This document shows positions 49,422 through 57,808 of a stretch of DNA of 60,628 bases, in pieces. The notes beneath the pieces are model-generated. The model was not told where the DNA came from. It made no database searches and saw only the letters and a program-made list of their open reading frames with translations. The DNA comes from Candidatus Liminaster caballi. GTDB taxonomy: Bacteria > Bacteroidota > Bacteroidia > Bacteroidales > UBA3663. Numbering within the stretch: the first letter of the stretch is position 1; each line of letters starts with the position of its first letter. Both the position numbers and the translations under genes were made by a program. Where the stretch lies: positions 1 to 60,628 of the forward strand of contig JAGHUA010000028.1 in assembly GCA_018065085.1 (NCBI GenBank). Direction: 5' to 3'.

Positions 49422-49904
49422 CTAGAAATTATAATATATTTGATTTACTTCTGTATGTTTGAGGTGCTCGCTGTGTGTCACCTCCTGTTTCTTTTTACTC
49501 TGTTTGCCGGTGGCTGGGTCTGTGACTTTCTCCATGGTCACCCACGTGAGGTCAAAACCCTCCTCATCGGCTGCGCCAAGCGTTCCCTTGAGCTTGCGGC
49601 CATCGCGCATCAGCACTTCCATGGTCTCGCCTTCGAACTTGGCATACTGGCGCAATGTCTTGAGCGGCGACGTAAGACCGGCACTGCCCACCTCAAGTTC
49701 GAAATCCTCCTTGTCGCGATCCATGTGTTCGTCAATGTACTGCGAAATGCTTACACACTCGTCGATGTCAACGGCCTCGTCATTGTCAATCTCTACGACG
49801 ATTTTGTTGTCTCGGCTCACGGTGACATCGACCAGAAAGCTTTCGCTCTCACTGGCCAATAGATACTGGTCCACCAAATCGATGATTTCCTGTTTGTTGA
49901 TCAT
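49422..49904 (-). CDS. rimP: Ribosome maturation factor RimP
   Basis: 160 residues. The N-terminal alpha/beta domain has 'LVDVTVSRDNKIVVEIDNDE' and 'CVSISQYIDEHMD'; 'FELEVGSAGLTSPLKTLRQY' is the conserved RimP motif, followed by an SH3-like domain ('GETMEVLMRDGRKLKGTL'). It is needed for maturation of the 30S subunit. It is the first gene of the operon, about 100 bases after the promoter, with a strong hairpin in the leader. Confidence 0.94.
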   Translation of the reverse strand: MINKQEIIDLVDQYLLASESESFLVDVTVSRDNKIVVEIDNDEAVDIDECVSISQYIDEHMDRDKEDFELEVGSAGLTSPLKTLRQYAKFEGETMEVLMRDGRKLKGTLGAADEEGFDLTWVTMEKVTDPATGKQSKKKQEVTHSEHLKHTEVNQIYYNF

Positions 49905-49964
49905 AACTCTTGTCTTATGTTGTGCCTGTTGTTTTGCGCAATAGGCAATCTGTATCTATAAAAC

Positions 49965-49996
49965 AAAGAGAAACGCTTGTTCAGGCGTCTCTCTTT
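49965..49996 (-). promoter_or_regulatory. Terminator-like hairpin in the rimP-nusA-infB leader
   Basis: Minus strand: AAAGAGAGACGC and GCGTTTCTCTTT pair over 12 bp with one G-U, followed by GTTTTATAG. It sits about 9 bases after the predicted transcription start and before rimP. It could be an attenuator of the operon or a 5' stabilising hairpin. Confidence 0.6.
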
Positions 49997-50011
49997 ATCT
50001 CATTTCCGCTG

Positions 50012-50042
50012 CAAAGATACATATATTATATATAATGTGCAA
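50012..50042 (-). promoter_or_regulatory. Promoter of the rimP-nusA-infB-suf operon
   Basis: Minus strand: TTG at 50042-50040, 20 bp, TATCTTTG at 50019-50012. Confidence 0.72.
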
Positions 50043-50166
50043 GAAAATTCGTATTTTTTTTCTATTTATTGCCAATATTCATCAATTTTGACTGCATTTG
50101 GCACTCTTTGCACCGTTTTTCAGGCTTTTCAGTCGATGCGTCAGCCTTCCTGCAATATGCAAGCCT

Positions 50167-50997
50167 TTATTCCTTCAATGTTGTACCAGCTCCTGGCACA
50201 TCGATATTGTCGGCATGAGTAATGACCACCTGGCTGACTCCGCGACGGATGGCATCGAACGAATTCTCAAGCTTAGGCAGCATACCGCCCGACACCACTC
50301 CATCGGTCACAAGCTGCGGAAACTCGGCTGAGGTGATGGATGGGATGACCGAATCATCATCGTCGGCATTGAGCAACACGCCTTTCTTCTCGAAGCAGTA
50401 CATCAGAGTCACATCGAAATTCCTGCTCAGGGCTATGGCTGTCTCGGCAGCAATGGTGTCGGCATTGGTATTGAGCAACGAACCCTTGCAGTCATGCCCG
50501 ATAGGCGAAAGCACAGGCACTACACCTTTGGCTATGAGATCGGCAAGCAGGTCAGCATTGACCTGATCGACATCGCCCACAAATCCATAATCGACATCCT
50601 GTGTGGTGCCATCGTCCATCTTCACACGCTTCACCGGACGTCTGTGGCTCTGTATCACATTCATGTCGGCACCGGTCAGACCCAGGGCATTGACGTCCCT
50701 TGCCTGCAACTGGCAGACGATATTCTTGTTGACAAGTCCGGCATAGACCATAGTCACTACCTTGAGTGTCTCGGCATCGGTGATGCGACGTCCGCTGACC
50801 ATGGTCTGTTCGATGCCAAGACGTTCGGCAATCTTCGTGGCACTGCGTCCGCCACCGTGCACCAATGCCTTCAGTCCATCGATGTGTGAGAACTTGTCCA
50901 ACAGTCGTGCGAGCGAAGCCTCGTCCTCGACAATTCCTCCGCCCACCTTGACAAGGGTCAATGGCAACTTAGTGCCACTCTTTAATTCGCTGCTCAT
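50167..50997 (-). CDS. argB: Acetylglutamate kinase family (ArgB; may act on N-succinylglutamate)
   Basis: 276 residues from the ATG at 50997, which overlaps the end of manC by 29 bases; no later ATG precedes the kinase core. Amino-acid-kinase motifs: 'LVKVGGGIVED', 'ALVHGGGRSATKIAERLGI' and 'LLNTNADTIAAETAIAL'. It phosphorylates the gamma-carboxylate in arginine biosynthesis. Some Bacteroides use N-succinyl instead of N-acetyl intermediates, and which applies here cannot be read from the sequence. No other arg gene is in the window, so the pairing with manC is an odd operon. Confidence 0.88.
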   Translation of the reverse strand: MSSELKSGTKLPLTLVKVGGGIVEDEASLARLLDKFSHIDGLKALVHGGGRSATKIAERLGIEQTMVSGRRITDAETLKVVTMVYAGLVNKNIVCQLQARDVNALGLTGADMNVIQSHRRPVKRVKMDDGTTQDVDYGFVGDVDQVNADLLADLIAKGVVPVLSPIGHDCKGSLLNTNADTIAAETAIALSRNFDVTLMYCFEKKGVLLNADDDDSVIPSITSAEFPQLVTDGVVSGGMLPKLENSFDAIRRGVSQVVITHADNIDVPGAGTTLKE

Positions 50998-52006
50998 CCT
51001 GAAGTTTGCAAATAAGAAGGGTTCCGTTATGTTCAGACACAATCACATTCTCAAGGCCCTGAATGACAACCTGCTTGCCCTTCGGGACACGCACCATGCA
51101 GCCCTTGCTCTCAATCATTCTGACACCATCGCCAATCACGGCATTGTCGGCATCATCGTGAGGCGTGAGAGTGTGCAATGAACCCCATGTGCCAAGATCG
51201 CTCCATCCGAATTCGGCTGGCATAACATAGGCCAGCTTGGTGCGTTCCATCACGGCATAGTCAACCGAGATTTTCGGACAATCAGGAAACAGACGATCGA
51301 CGGTTGCCTGTTCGCCTACGGTGAAGAACGATGGCGCAATGCTGTCCATGATCTGAGCGATGGCAGGTTCATGCTGGCGTATCTCTGAGACGATGGTCTT
51401 GACCTGCCAGATAAACATACCTGAGTTCCATGTAAACTTACCGCTGGCAAGATATTTCTCGGCAGTCTGCAGATCTGGTTTCTCGCGGAATGAGGCAAGC
51501 TGGTAGATGCCGTCGGCAGCCGAAACGCCCTGTTCGATATATCCGTAACCAGTCTCCGGACGTGTAGGCTGCATACCGAGTGTGATAATGCGGTCACCGC
51601 CCTTCACGAACTCGACGCCCTGACGTACGACACGTCCGAACTCCTTCACATTGGTCACAATATGATCAGAAGCTGCCACCACGATAGTAGCATTAGGATC
51701 TTCGGCATTGATTTTCCACGAAACGTATGCCACACACGGCGCAGTGTTGCGCATACATGGTTCAAGGAGAATATGCTGCGGATTGATGCCGCTGAGCTGC
51801 TGAGCCACGAGGTCACGGAAATTCTTTGATGTCACAACCCACACATGATCAATATCGATGATGCCACGGAAACGATCGAATGTCTGCTGGATCATTGTAC
51901 GACCCGTGCCCATAATGTCGAGGAACTGCTTTGGGCACTCTGGTGTGGACATTGGCCAGAATCGGCTTCCAATGCCACCCGCCATGATTACGAGATGATT
52001 TGCCAT
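50969..52006 (-). CDS. manC: Mannose-1-phosphate guanylyltransferase
   Basis: 345 residues. The nucleotidyltransferase signature is 'MAGGIGSRFWPMSTPECPKQ' followed by FL, then 'ILLEPCMRNTAPCVAYVSW' and 'NSGMFIWQVKTI'. It makes GDP-mannose from mannose-1-phosphate and GTP, a precursor for GDP-fucose, capsule, O-antigen and surface glycans. At 345 residues it lacks the C-terminal isomerase domain of bifunctional enzymes. It has its own promoter and overlaps argB. Confidence 0.92.
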   Translation of the reverse strand: MANHLVIMAGGIGSRFWPMSTPECPKQFLDIMGTGRTMIQQTFDRFRGIIDIDHVWVVTSKNFRDLVAQQLSGINPQHILLEPCMRNTAPCVAYVSWKINAEDPNATIVVAASDHIVTNVKEFGRVVRQGVEFVKGGDRIITLGMQPTRPETGYGYIEQGVSAADGIYQLASFREKPDLQTAEKYLASGKFTWNSGMFIWQVKTIVSEIRQHEPAIAQIMDSIAPSFFTVGEQATVDRLFPDCPKISVDYAVMERTKLAYVMPAEFGWSDLGTWGSLHTLTPHDDADNAVIGDGVRMIESKGCMVRVPKGKQVVIQGLENVIVSEHNGTLLICKLQDEQRIKEWH

Positions 52007-52032
52007 TGTCTAATTTTTTAATATTTTGGGGG

Positions 52033-52063
52033 CAAAGTTACTAAGTTATTTTGAATTACCAAA
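52033..52063 (-). promoter_or_regulatory. Promoter of manC-argB
   Basis: Minus strand: TTTG at 52063-52060, 19 bp, TAACTTTG at 52040-52033, 27 bp before the start codon. Confidence 0.72.
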
Positions 52064-52197
52064 TTTTTAGCACAAAAAAAGAGCAGCCAACTTCACAGTC
52101 GACTGCCCTATACCAGTTTTAAATCTATAAACTTAACAAAAATTACTTCATAATCTTCCTTCCAAACGAGGAGAATGACTTCCATTACATTGACCTC

Positions 52198-52383
52198 ATG
52201 GAATGTAAAGGCGACAACGGACTCAGTCAGAACAGCTACCTGCGCGGCGTCTATGGCAGTTCGCCTGACGGAACAATGTTTGTTGGAATGTCCAATCCGA
52301 CACATTTCGCCCGTGCGTTCAAGAAACTGTTCGGTGTGACGCCTCAGGAATACATCAGGAAACACGGAAAGACAGACAAGTGA
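52198..52383 (+). pseudogene. Remnant of an AraC-type HTH regulator
   Basis: The frame ends with 'MSNPTHFARAFKKLFGVTPQ' followed by EYIRKH, which is the end of the second helix-turn-helix of AraC-family regulators and of hybrid two-component regulators. The part before residue 30 does not match the family, and nothing recognisable lies upstream. The frame has no promoter. It is most simply the 3' scrap of a lost regulator gene. Upstream on the minus strand there is also a scrap 'SFGRKIMK' followed by a stop (about 52144-52170), typical of ends of secreted Bacteroidales proteins, so the 300-bp gap looks like a graveyard of gene ends. Confidence 0.55.
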
Positions 52384-52399
52384 CGTGTCTGCCTTTCTG

Positions 52400-53008
52400 T
52401 CATAACATTCCCTGCTCCACCTGGATGCAGATGTCTTCAAGTTCCTTATCCTTGCCGTCGGGTTCCCATTCTGCCTTGAGGCTACAGCCAAAGAGTTTGG
52501 CGAAACTCTGCCAGAAGAAGGCTCGCGTGGTGCCGAGAAATTCCTTGACCAGCGAATATGACGGCTTTGAGCACTCACGGTCGATGAGTCGTATGAGCAG
52601 CTTGCCCTGTCGGTAGTTGAATTTCTTCAGCACGGGCTTATATTGCGTCCACAGATCTTTTTCGAGCTGTTTGAAATATTTTCGCTGCTGCTTGTCGGAC
52701 ATCACCTGGCATGTGTCATAGGCATGTACCAACAGGCGACGTGCCTCCTTTGCAATGGGCAATGTCTTCTTTACATCGGCCACCATGCGCCAGTAGTTCT
52801 GTTCATACTTGCTGCCCTTAAACCGTTTCTTGTTGAAACAATATAGGTTCTTGAGCATCACCACAGGTATGCTGTCGCCAGTCACCGGGTCAATCTGCAC
52901 AGGAAAAACCTCCTCTCCTGCCTCATTATGATAATGGATGTGCTGCGCCGCCGACGGTGTCGCCCACATCATCATCAAAAGTGCTATGAGTGCAAGCAGA
53001 TGCTTCAT
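52400..53008 (-). CDS. Secreted DUF4294 protein
   Basis: 202 residues with a signal peptide (MKHLLALIALLMMMWATPSA ending AQ). The body is helical and basic, with the DUF4294 pattern 'YWRMVADVKKTLPIAKEARR', 'YRQGKLLIRLIDRECSKPSY', 'FWQSFAKLFGCSLKAEWEPD' and ends 'ELEDICIQVEQG'. Location is the periplasm; function unknown. Its start codon overlaps the stop of a 31-codon ORF (ATGA), which in turn overlaps the tyrS stop, so translation is coupled. Confidence 0.85.
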   Translation of the reverse strand: MKHLLALIALLMMMWATPSAAQHIHYHNEAGEEVFPVQIDPVTGDSIPVVMLKNLYCFNKKRFKGSKYEQNYWRMVADVKKTLPIAKEARRLLVHAYDTCQVMSDKQQRKYFKQLEKDLWTQYKPVLKKFNYRQGKLLIRLIDRECSKPSYSLVKEFLGTTRAFFWQSFAKLFGCSLKAEWEPDGKDKELEDICIQVEQGML

Positions 53009-53100
53009 TTTCCCCTTTTGGATGGATCGGGCAATGTCTGCTGGGCATAAGCGCCACAGAAGGCACAGAGAAGTGTAAATATCAGTGCAAGGCGCTTCAT
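53005..53100 (-). CDS. Small secreted peptide ORF between tyrS and the DUF4294 gene (31 aa)
   Basis: [20 protein letters not shown] is a complete signal peptide with a good cleavage site, followed by 11 residues (QTLPDPSKRGK). It overlaps the tyrS stop by one base (TGATG) and the next start by four (ATGA). Such perfect junctions argue that it is translated. It may be a secreted peptide, a coupling ORF, or the stub of a shortened gene. Confidence 0.55.
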   Translation of the reverse strand: MKRLALIFTLLCAFCGAYAQQTLPDPSKRGK

Positions 53101-54389
53101 CATGCCACGGTTACGAGGAAGTAGTTCTTCTTGCCCTTCTGTACGATGAGGTACTTGCCGTAGATAAGATCATCGGCTGTCAGCTGCTGGTCGAAGGCAG
53201 TGAGCTTCTGCTTGTTCACGCTGATGCCGCCGCCCTGAGCCAGCTTGCGGAACTCGCCCTTCGAGATGCCGATACCCTCAGCAAGCATATCCACAGCCTT
53301 GCCATTGGCATCGAAGTCGGCACGGCTTACCTGGAATGCAGGAACAGACTCAAAGATCTGGAGCAATGTGGTCTCGTCGAAGGCACGGAGTTCGTCGGTG
53401 CCGCCATTCGAGAACAGCAGGTTCGAAGCCTTGACAGCCACCTCGTAGTCGGCCTGTGAGTGAACCATGACTGTAAGTTCCTGAGCGAGACGCTTCTGAA
53501 GGGCACGCAGGTGTGGAGCCTCCTCCTGTTCCTTCTCAAGACCCTCAATCTCTTCGCGAGTAAGGCTTGTGAAGATACGGATGTAACGCTTGGCGTCATC
53601 GTCGGTCACGTTGAGCCAGAACTGGTAGAACTTATATGGGCTGGTGCGCTTAGGGTCGAGCCAGACATTGCCACTCTCGGTCTTACCGAACTTCTTGCCG
53701 TCGGCCTTGGTGATGAGCGGACAAGTGAGGGCGAATGCCTCGTTGCCTGTCACCTTGCGGATCAACTCCGTACCTGTGGTGATGTTGCCCCACTGATCGG
53801 CACCGCCAAGCTGGAGCTTGCAGTTACAGTGCTCGTTGAGGTAGAGAAAGTCGTAGCCCTGAAGCAGCTGATAGGTGAACTCGGTGAACGACATACCCTC
53901 AGCACCGTTCTCACCGGTGAAACGACGCTTAACTGAGTCCTTCGACATCATATAGTTGACGGTGATGAGCTTGCCGATATTACGGATGAAATCGAGGAAG
54001 GTAAATTCCTTCATCCAGTCGTAGTTGTTGACGAGTTCAGCGTGGTTAGGCGCATCGCTGTCGAAGTCGAGGAACTTGGCCAACTGCTTGCGGATGCACT
54101 CCTGGTTATGACGGAGCATTGGCTCATCGATAAGTACACGCTCCTTGCTCTTGCCCGATGGGTCGCCGATCATGCCTGTGGCACCTCCGATCAGGGCGTA
54201 AGGCTTGTGGCCGCAGCGCTGGAAGTGACGCAGCATCATCACGCCTACAAGGTGGCCGATATGCAGCGAGTCGGCAGTTGGGTCAATACCAAGATATGCA
54301 GCTGTCATCTCTTTCTCAAGCTGCTCTTTTGTGCCTGGCATCATGTCCTGGATCATGCCACGCCATTTAAGTTCATCAACGAAATTCAT
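53100..54389 (-). CDS. tyrS: Tyrosyl-tRNA synthetase
   Basis: 429 residues. The class I motifs are '[12 protein letters not shown]' (HIGH) and '[15 protein letters not shown]' (KMSKS variant KFGKT); the tyrosine pocket motif '[10 protein letters not shown]' and '[11 protein letters not shown]' are present. A C-terminal S4-like domain ends the protein ('[20 protein letters not shown]'). It charges tRNA-Tyr in the cytoplasm. Its leader holds A/T-rich TAAATCGTAAAT-type repeats next to the start codon. Confidence 0.97.
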   Translation of the reverse strand: MNFVDELKWRGMIQDMMPGTKEQLEKEMTAAYLGIDPTADSLHIGHLVGVMMLRHFQRCGHKPYALIGGATGMIGDPSGKSKERVLIDEPMLRHNQECIRKQLAKFLDFDSDAPNHAELVNNYDWMKEFTFLDFIRNIGKLITVNYMMSKDSVKRRFTGENGAEGMSFTEFTYQLLQGYDFLYLNEHCNCKLQLGGADQWGNITTGTELIRKVTGNEAFALTCPLITKADGKKFGKTESGNVWLDPKRTSPYKFYQFWLNVTDDDAKRYIRIFTSLTREEIEGLEKEQEEAPHLRALQKRLAQELTVMVHSQADYEVAVKASNLLFSNGGTDELRAFDETTLLQIFESVPAFQVSRADFDANGKAVDMLAEGIGISKGEFRKLAQGGGISVNKQKLTAFDQQLTADDLIYGKYLIVQKGKKNYFLVTVA

Positions 54390-54440
54390 CTTATGATTTA
54401 CGGTTTAACAGTTTACGGTTTACAATTTACGATTTAATGA
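54390..54440. repeat. A/T-rich 'TAAATCGTAAAT' repeats before tyrS
   Basis: Variants of ATTTACGGTTTA and ATTTACGATTTA occur four to five times in 50 bp, ending at the tyrS start codon. Confidence 0.65.
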
Positions 54441-54470
54441 TTTACAACTCACATTAAATGCGTTTGGGCG

Positions 54471-54504
54471 CAAAGATAATGTTTTTTTATTAATAATGTG
54501 CAAA
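54471..54504 (-). promoter_or_regulatory. Promoter of tyrS
   Basis: Minus strand: TTTG at 54504-54501 and TATCTTTG at 54478-54471. The spacing of 22 bp is slightly long. The 399-bp gap to rplS holds this, the rplS promoter (54657-54687), the rplS leader and a purine-rich tract at about 54610-54660; I see no gene in it. Confidence 0.6.
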
Positions 54505-54656
54505 TTGTTTCCGCTTTTTTGCTAAACCGCACAGATTATCGCCGTTTTTGTCCGATGTAAAGTGCATTTCTAAACGTTTTTTGCCAAACAAACTTGCTTA
54601 TTTTGACGGAAAAACAGGAAAAACGAGGGGAAAGGAAGAAAAAAAAGCGGAAAAAG

Positions 54657-54687
54657 TTGTTCATAACTCAGAAAAATGCTATCTTTG
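54657..54687 (+). promoter_or_regulatory. Promoter of rplS
   Basis: TTG at 54657-54659, 20 bp, TATCTTTG at 54680-54687, divergent from tyrS. Confidence 0.72.
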
Positions 54688-54694
54688 CACCCGC

Positions 54695-54741
54695 TTTATG
54701 AAGCCTATGGCATGGAACGCTACTTGTGAATGCTTCATAAA
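54695..54741 (+). promoter_or_regulatory. Inverted repeat in the rplS leader: candidate autoregulatory element
   Basis: TTTATGAAGC (54695-54704) and GCTTCATAAA (54732-54741) are perfectly complementary over 10 bp, with a 27-base loop (CTATGGCATGGAACGC...). The structure begins at the predicted transcription start and lies 47 bases before the L19 start codon. Leaders of ribosomal protein genes, including L19 in Firmicutes, often bind the protein they encode. Whether this one does is an inference. Confidence 0.5.
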
Positions 54742-54788
54742 CTTAGTTAACAATAATTATTAACACACAAAATCAACAAATCACAATT

Positions 54789-55148
54789 ATGGCAGATTTG
54801 ATGAAAATCGCTGAAGAGGCATTCGCTACCGGCAAAGAGGCCTATGATTTCGAGAGCGGCGACACAATTACCGTTTCTTACAAGATCAAGGAGGGCAACA
54901 AGGAGCGTATCCAGCAGTACCGAGGCGTAGTTATCCGTATTTCGGGTCATGGTACAAAGAAGCGTTTTACCGTACGCAAGATTTCTGACGGCGTAGGCGT
55001 AGAGCGTATTTTCCCAATGGAGTCACCATTCATTGAGAAGGTAGAAGTCAACAAGAAGGGTCGCGTTCGTCGCGCTAAGTTGTATTACCTGCGCAACCTC
55101 ACCGGCAAGGCAGCTCGCATCCGTGAGAAGCGCGTAGCAACCAAGTAA
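54789..55148 (+). CDS. rplS: 50S ribosomal protein L19
   Basis: 119 residues. '[20 protein letters not shown]', '[14 protein letters not shown]', '[20 protein letters not shown]' and '[19 protein letters not shown]' are the conserved L19 segments. It sits at the 30S-50S interface. It is the first gene of a six-gene plus-strand series, with the next start codon two bases after its stop. Confidence 0.97.
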   Translation: MADLMKIAEEAFATGKEAYDFESGDTITVSYKIKEGNKERIQQYRGVVIRISGHGTKKRFTVRKISDGVGVERIFPMESPFIEKVEVNKKGRVRRAKLYYLRNLTGKAARIREKRVATK

Positions 55149-55150
55149 TC

Positions 55151-56380
55151 TTGACTAAAACAAGCAAACAAAGTTCTTTGGCAGCACTTCCCTTCTGGCG
55201 TCGTGCTGCCAATTTCTTTTTCGAGGCTCTCAAATGGGTGCTTCGAACATTCACGCGTGCCATAACCGTTCTGACGGCCTTCGTCCTGCTGGCATCTGCC
55301 TTCAGCGACCTGATAAGCCCTACGGTATGGATTCTGGCTGCGTATCTGGGCCTCGCCTTCCCGATCATCCTCATCCTAGCCGTAATCTGGACGGTGCTGA
55401 TGATGGTCACACGCCGATGGCGACCTGCCGTGCTGATGTTGCTCGCCATCACCTGCTGCTACACGCGACTGTGGCGCTACATGCCTCTCCACGCCTTCGA
55501 TCCAAGCCCGGTGACGAGTATCAAGGTGAACGACTCGGTGTCGCAAGCCATTGAGGTGGATACGTTCCGCGTGCTGACGTTCAACACCCGTGCCACAGGC
55601 GATGCCCATGTGCGCGACATCAAGGAACACATCCCGCTGATGGATCTGGTGCGCCAGTCAGATGCCGACGTCGTATGCCTGCAGGAGTACCACTACTCGC
55701 TGACCACGGGCTACACCGAACAGAAACTGCGCGACATGGTGAAGGACGTCTATCCGTACTATCACCACCTCCTGAACAGCGGCCGTAAGGACATGGGCAT
55801 CACAATCTTCTCAAAATGGCCTATCAGGAAGAAAGAAAAGATCGACAAGGCTGCGAAAAACTACTGCTGGGCCACATATTATGAATTAGACGTGCGCGGA
55901 CGTTGTATAGGCCTGGTGAACTGCCACCTGCATAGCAACACAATATCGAAAGCCGACCGTAAGCTCTATCGCCAGCAGATCGAGCACTTTGAGAAAGACA
56001 GCCTGATGCGCATGGAGGACGGCCTGCGACACATAGGTCCGGCATTCAGACGCCGCGCCACCCAGACGGGCATTATCAACCGCTTCCTGGCCGACAGGAA
56101 GGATGCCGGCAACATGCCGATGATCATCTGCGGCGATATGAACGACACACCTACGTCTTACACCTACCGTTCGATGCGCGGCACCATGTCAGACTCTTGG
56201 ACAGAAGCCGGATTCGGCCCTGGCATCTCGTTCCGCGACGCTCCGTTCTGGTTCCGCATCGACCATGTGTTCCATTCAAGCCACTTCCGCACGCTCGACG
56301 CAAGGGTGATGCGCGAAATCGAATATTCCGACCATTATCCTGTGATGGTGACCCTGCAACTCCTGCCCGACAACAATTAA
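55151..56380 (+). CDS. Membrane-anchored endonuclease/exonuclease/phosphatase (EEP) family protein
   Basis: 409 residues from a TTG start at 55151, two bases after rplS. No ATG precedes the membrane segments in this frame. Three hydrophobic helices (about residues 30-110, e.g. 'AITVLTAFVLLASAF', 'FPIILILAVIWTVLMMV') are followed by the EEP fold: 'FRVLTFNTRATG', 'DADVVCLQEYHY' (metal-binding Glu), 'GLVNCHLHS', 'MIICGDMNDTP' and the final 'YSDHYPVMVTLQL' with catalytic Asp-His. The substrate is unknown (nucleic acid, phospholipid or phosphoinositide-like). The catalytic domain would face the periplasm or cytoplasm depending on TM topology. Confidence 0.85.
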   Translation: MTKTSKQSSLAALPFWRRAANFFFEALKWVLRTFTRAITVLTAFVLLASAFSDLISPTVWILAAYLGLAFPIILILAVIWTVLMMVTRRWRPAVLMLLAITCCYTRLWRYMPLHAFDPSPVTSIKVNDSVSQAIEVDTFRVLTFNTRATGDAHVRDIKEHIPLMDLVRQSDADVVCLQEYHYSLTTGYTEQKLRDMVKDVYPYYHHLLNSGRKDMGITIFSKWPIRKKEKIDKAAKNYCWATYYELDVRGRCIGLVNCHLHSNTISKADRKLYRQQIEHFEKDSLMRMEDGLRHIGPAFRRRATQTGIINRFLADRKDAGNMPMIICGDMNDTPTSYTYRSMRGTMSDSWTEAGFGPGISFRDAPFWFRIDHVFHSSHFRTLDARVMREIEYSDHYPVMVTLQLLPDNN

Positions 56381-56398
56381 AGCCACACTACTACCGCC

Positions 56399-57043
56399 AT
56401 GCTCAGCTTTACGACCTACATCCTCATCATCGCCCTTTTGGGCTTGGTTTGCAACATCCTGACCTGGATGCCGCAGGGAATCATGCGCGAACAGCTGCTC
56501 TGTCTGGGCAATACGAAGAACGAACGCTCTTTTGACGGCGGCGAGGGACGATTCAGCATTTCGCGTATGCTGATGCTCGTCCAGTGGTTCGTCTTCGCAG
56601 GCATACTCATCTACCTGTATGCGGAGAATGACGCCGCCGCACGACTGGCCTCGCCCGACCTCGATACCGTCGTACGTCTGACAGGCTACATGATGATGCC
56701 AGTGGCATGGTTCGTCGCCCAATGGATGCTGTTCAGATGGTGGGGATACATCTTCAACCTGGGACGCCGCATCGTCATCCTCGAACGTATCTACAAGGCC
56801 GTCTATGTGCTGGCAGGACCGCTGGCATTCCTTGCGTTCGTGATGCAGGTGACTGGATGGATTGACCCATGGCATGGCATTATTTTGCTCTCGCTGATTT
56901 TCATTTGCGCACAAATTGTTTTCATTTTCAGTGGTTTTAAGATTTTTTATGACGGAATTCTCTCATTATTTATTATTATTTTGTACCTTTGTGCGCTAAA
57001 AATCGCACCTTTGTTGGTTATTTGGCATCAAATGATAAACTGA
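56399..57043 (+). CDS. DUF4271 integral membrane protein
   Basis: 214 residues with an N-terminal hydrophobic segment and about six further TM helices ('LVQWFVFAGILIYLY', 'VLAGPLAFLAFVMQV', 'ILLSLIFICAQIVFIFSGF'). The ending 'IILYLCALKIAPLLVIW' is typical of DUF4271, a Bacteroidetes family found next to hemD. It starts 18 bp after the EEP gene. The last 100 bases are unusually A/T-rich and include a promoter-like TACCTTTG for hemD. Function unknown; the link with hemD is positional only. Confidence 0.82.
   Translation: MLSFTTYILIIALLGLVCNILTWMPQGIMREQLLCLGNTKNERSFDGGEGRFSISRMLMLVQWFVFAGILIYLYAENDAAARLASPDLDTVVRLTGYMMMPVAWFVAQWMLFRWWGYIFNLGRRIVILERIYKAVYVLAGPLAFLAFVMQVTGWIDPWHGIILLSLIFICAQIVFIFSGFKIFYDGILSLFIIILYLCALKIAPLLVIWHQMIN
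56984..56991 (+). promoter_or_regulatory. Possible internal promoter for hemD-rnpA-yidD (TACCTTTG)
   Basis: A perfect -7 element lies within the 3' end of the DUF4271 gene, in a sudden A/T-rich stretch, about 65 bp before hemD. No clear -33 TTTG is present. Confidence 0.4.
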
Positions 57044-57055
57044 TATCTGTTCTTA

Positions 57056-57796
57056 ATGAAAGTAAAATCTATCCTTGTGTCGCAACCGGCACCTCCTGAG
57101 AAGTCGCCTTATTACGAACTGGAAAAGAAGTTTGGCGTAACTCTCACATTCAAGCAATTCATACGCATCGAGTCTCTTTCGGCCAAGGAGTTCCGTGCTC
57201 AAAAGATATTCGTCCCTGACTATACTGCCATAGTCTTCACATCGCGCACCGCAGTCGATCATTTCTTCAGTCTCTGCACCGAACTGCGTGCTCCGATCCA
57301 CGACGAGCTGCAGTATTTCTGCCTGAACGAGACCATCGCCCTCTACCTGCAGAAATATATCACATACCGCAAGCGCAAGGTCCACTTCTCGAAGGTGGGC
57401 AAGATCGAGGACATGGCTCTGGTGATGAAGAAACACAACACCGAGAAGTTCCTCATGCCTGTGGCCGACATCAGCAAGACCGATGTCACCGTCTTCACCA
57501 AGGCCAAGGTTAAGGTGACTCTGGCTGTGATGTATCGCACCGTGAGCGCAGACATCACCCCTGAGGAGATCAAGAGCTATGACATGCTCTGCCTCTTCAC
57601 TCCGATGGGCATACAGTCGCTCTATGACAACGACCCAAGCTACCAGCAGGGCGAACAGTTGCTGGCCATCTTCGGTCCGGCTGCTCAGGCGGCAGCACAG
57701 GCCAAGGAACTGCGCATCGACATTTCGGCACCGACCATGGAATGCCCATCGATGCCGGCTGCACTCCACACCTGGCTGTTGAACAACAACAAATAA
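57056..57796 (+). CDS. hemD: Uroporphyrinogen-III synthase
   Basis: 246 residues. Two Rossmann-like lobes with 'AIVFTSRTAVDHFF' and 'YDMLCLFTPMGIQSLYDNDP', plus 'LAIFGPAAQAAAQAKELRID' followed by 'APTMECPSMPAALHTWL', match the HemD4 family. It closes hydroxymethylbilane into uroporphyrinogen III on the way to haem and sirohaem. No other hem gene is nearby. It follows DUF4271 by 12 bp and precedes rnpA by 12. Confidence 0.88.
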   Translation: MKVKSILVSQPAPPEKSPYYELEKKFGVTLTFKQFIRIESLSAKEFRAQKIFVPDYTAIVFTSRTAVDHFFSLCTELRAPIHDELQYFCLNETIALYLQKYITYRKRKVHFSKVGKIEDMALVMKKHNTEKFLMPVADISKTDVTVFTKAKVKVTLAVMYRTVSADITPEEIKSYDMLCLFTPMGIQSLYDNDPSYQQGEQLLAIFGPAAQAAAQAKELRIDISAPTMECPSMPAALHTWLLNNNK

Positions 57797-57808
57797 CCGC
57801 ACCGCACA

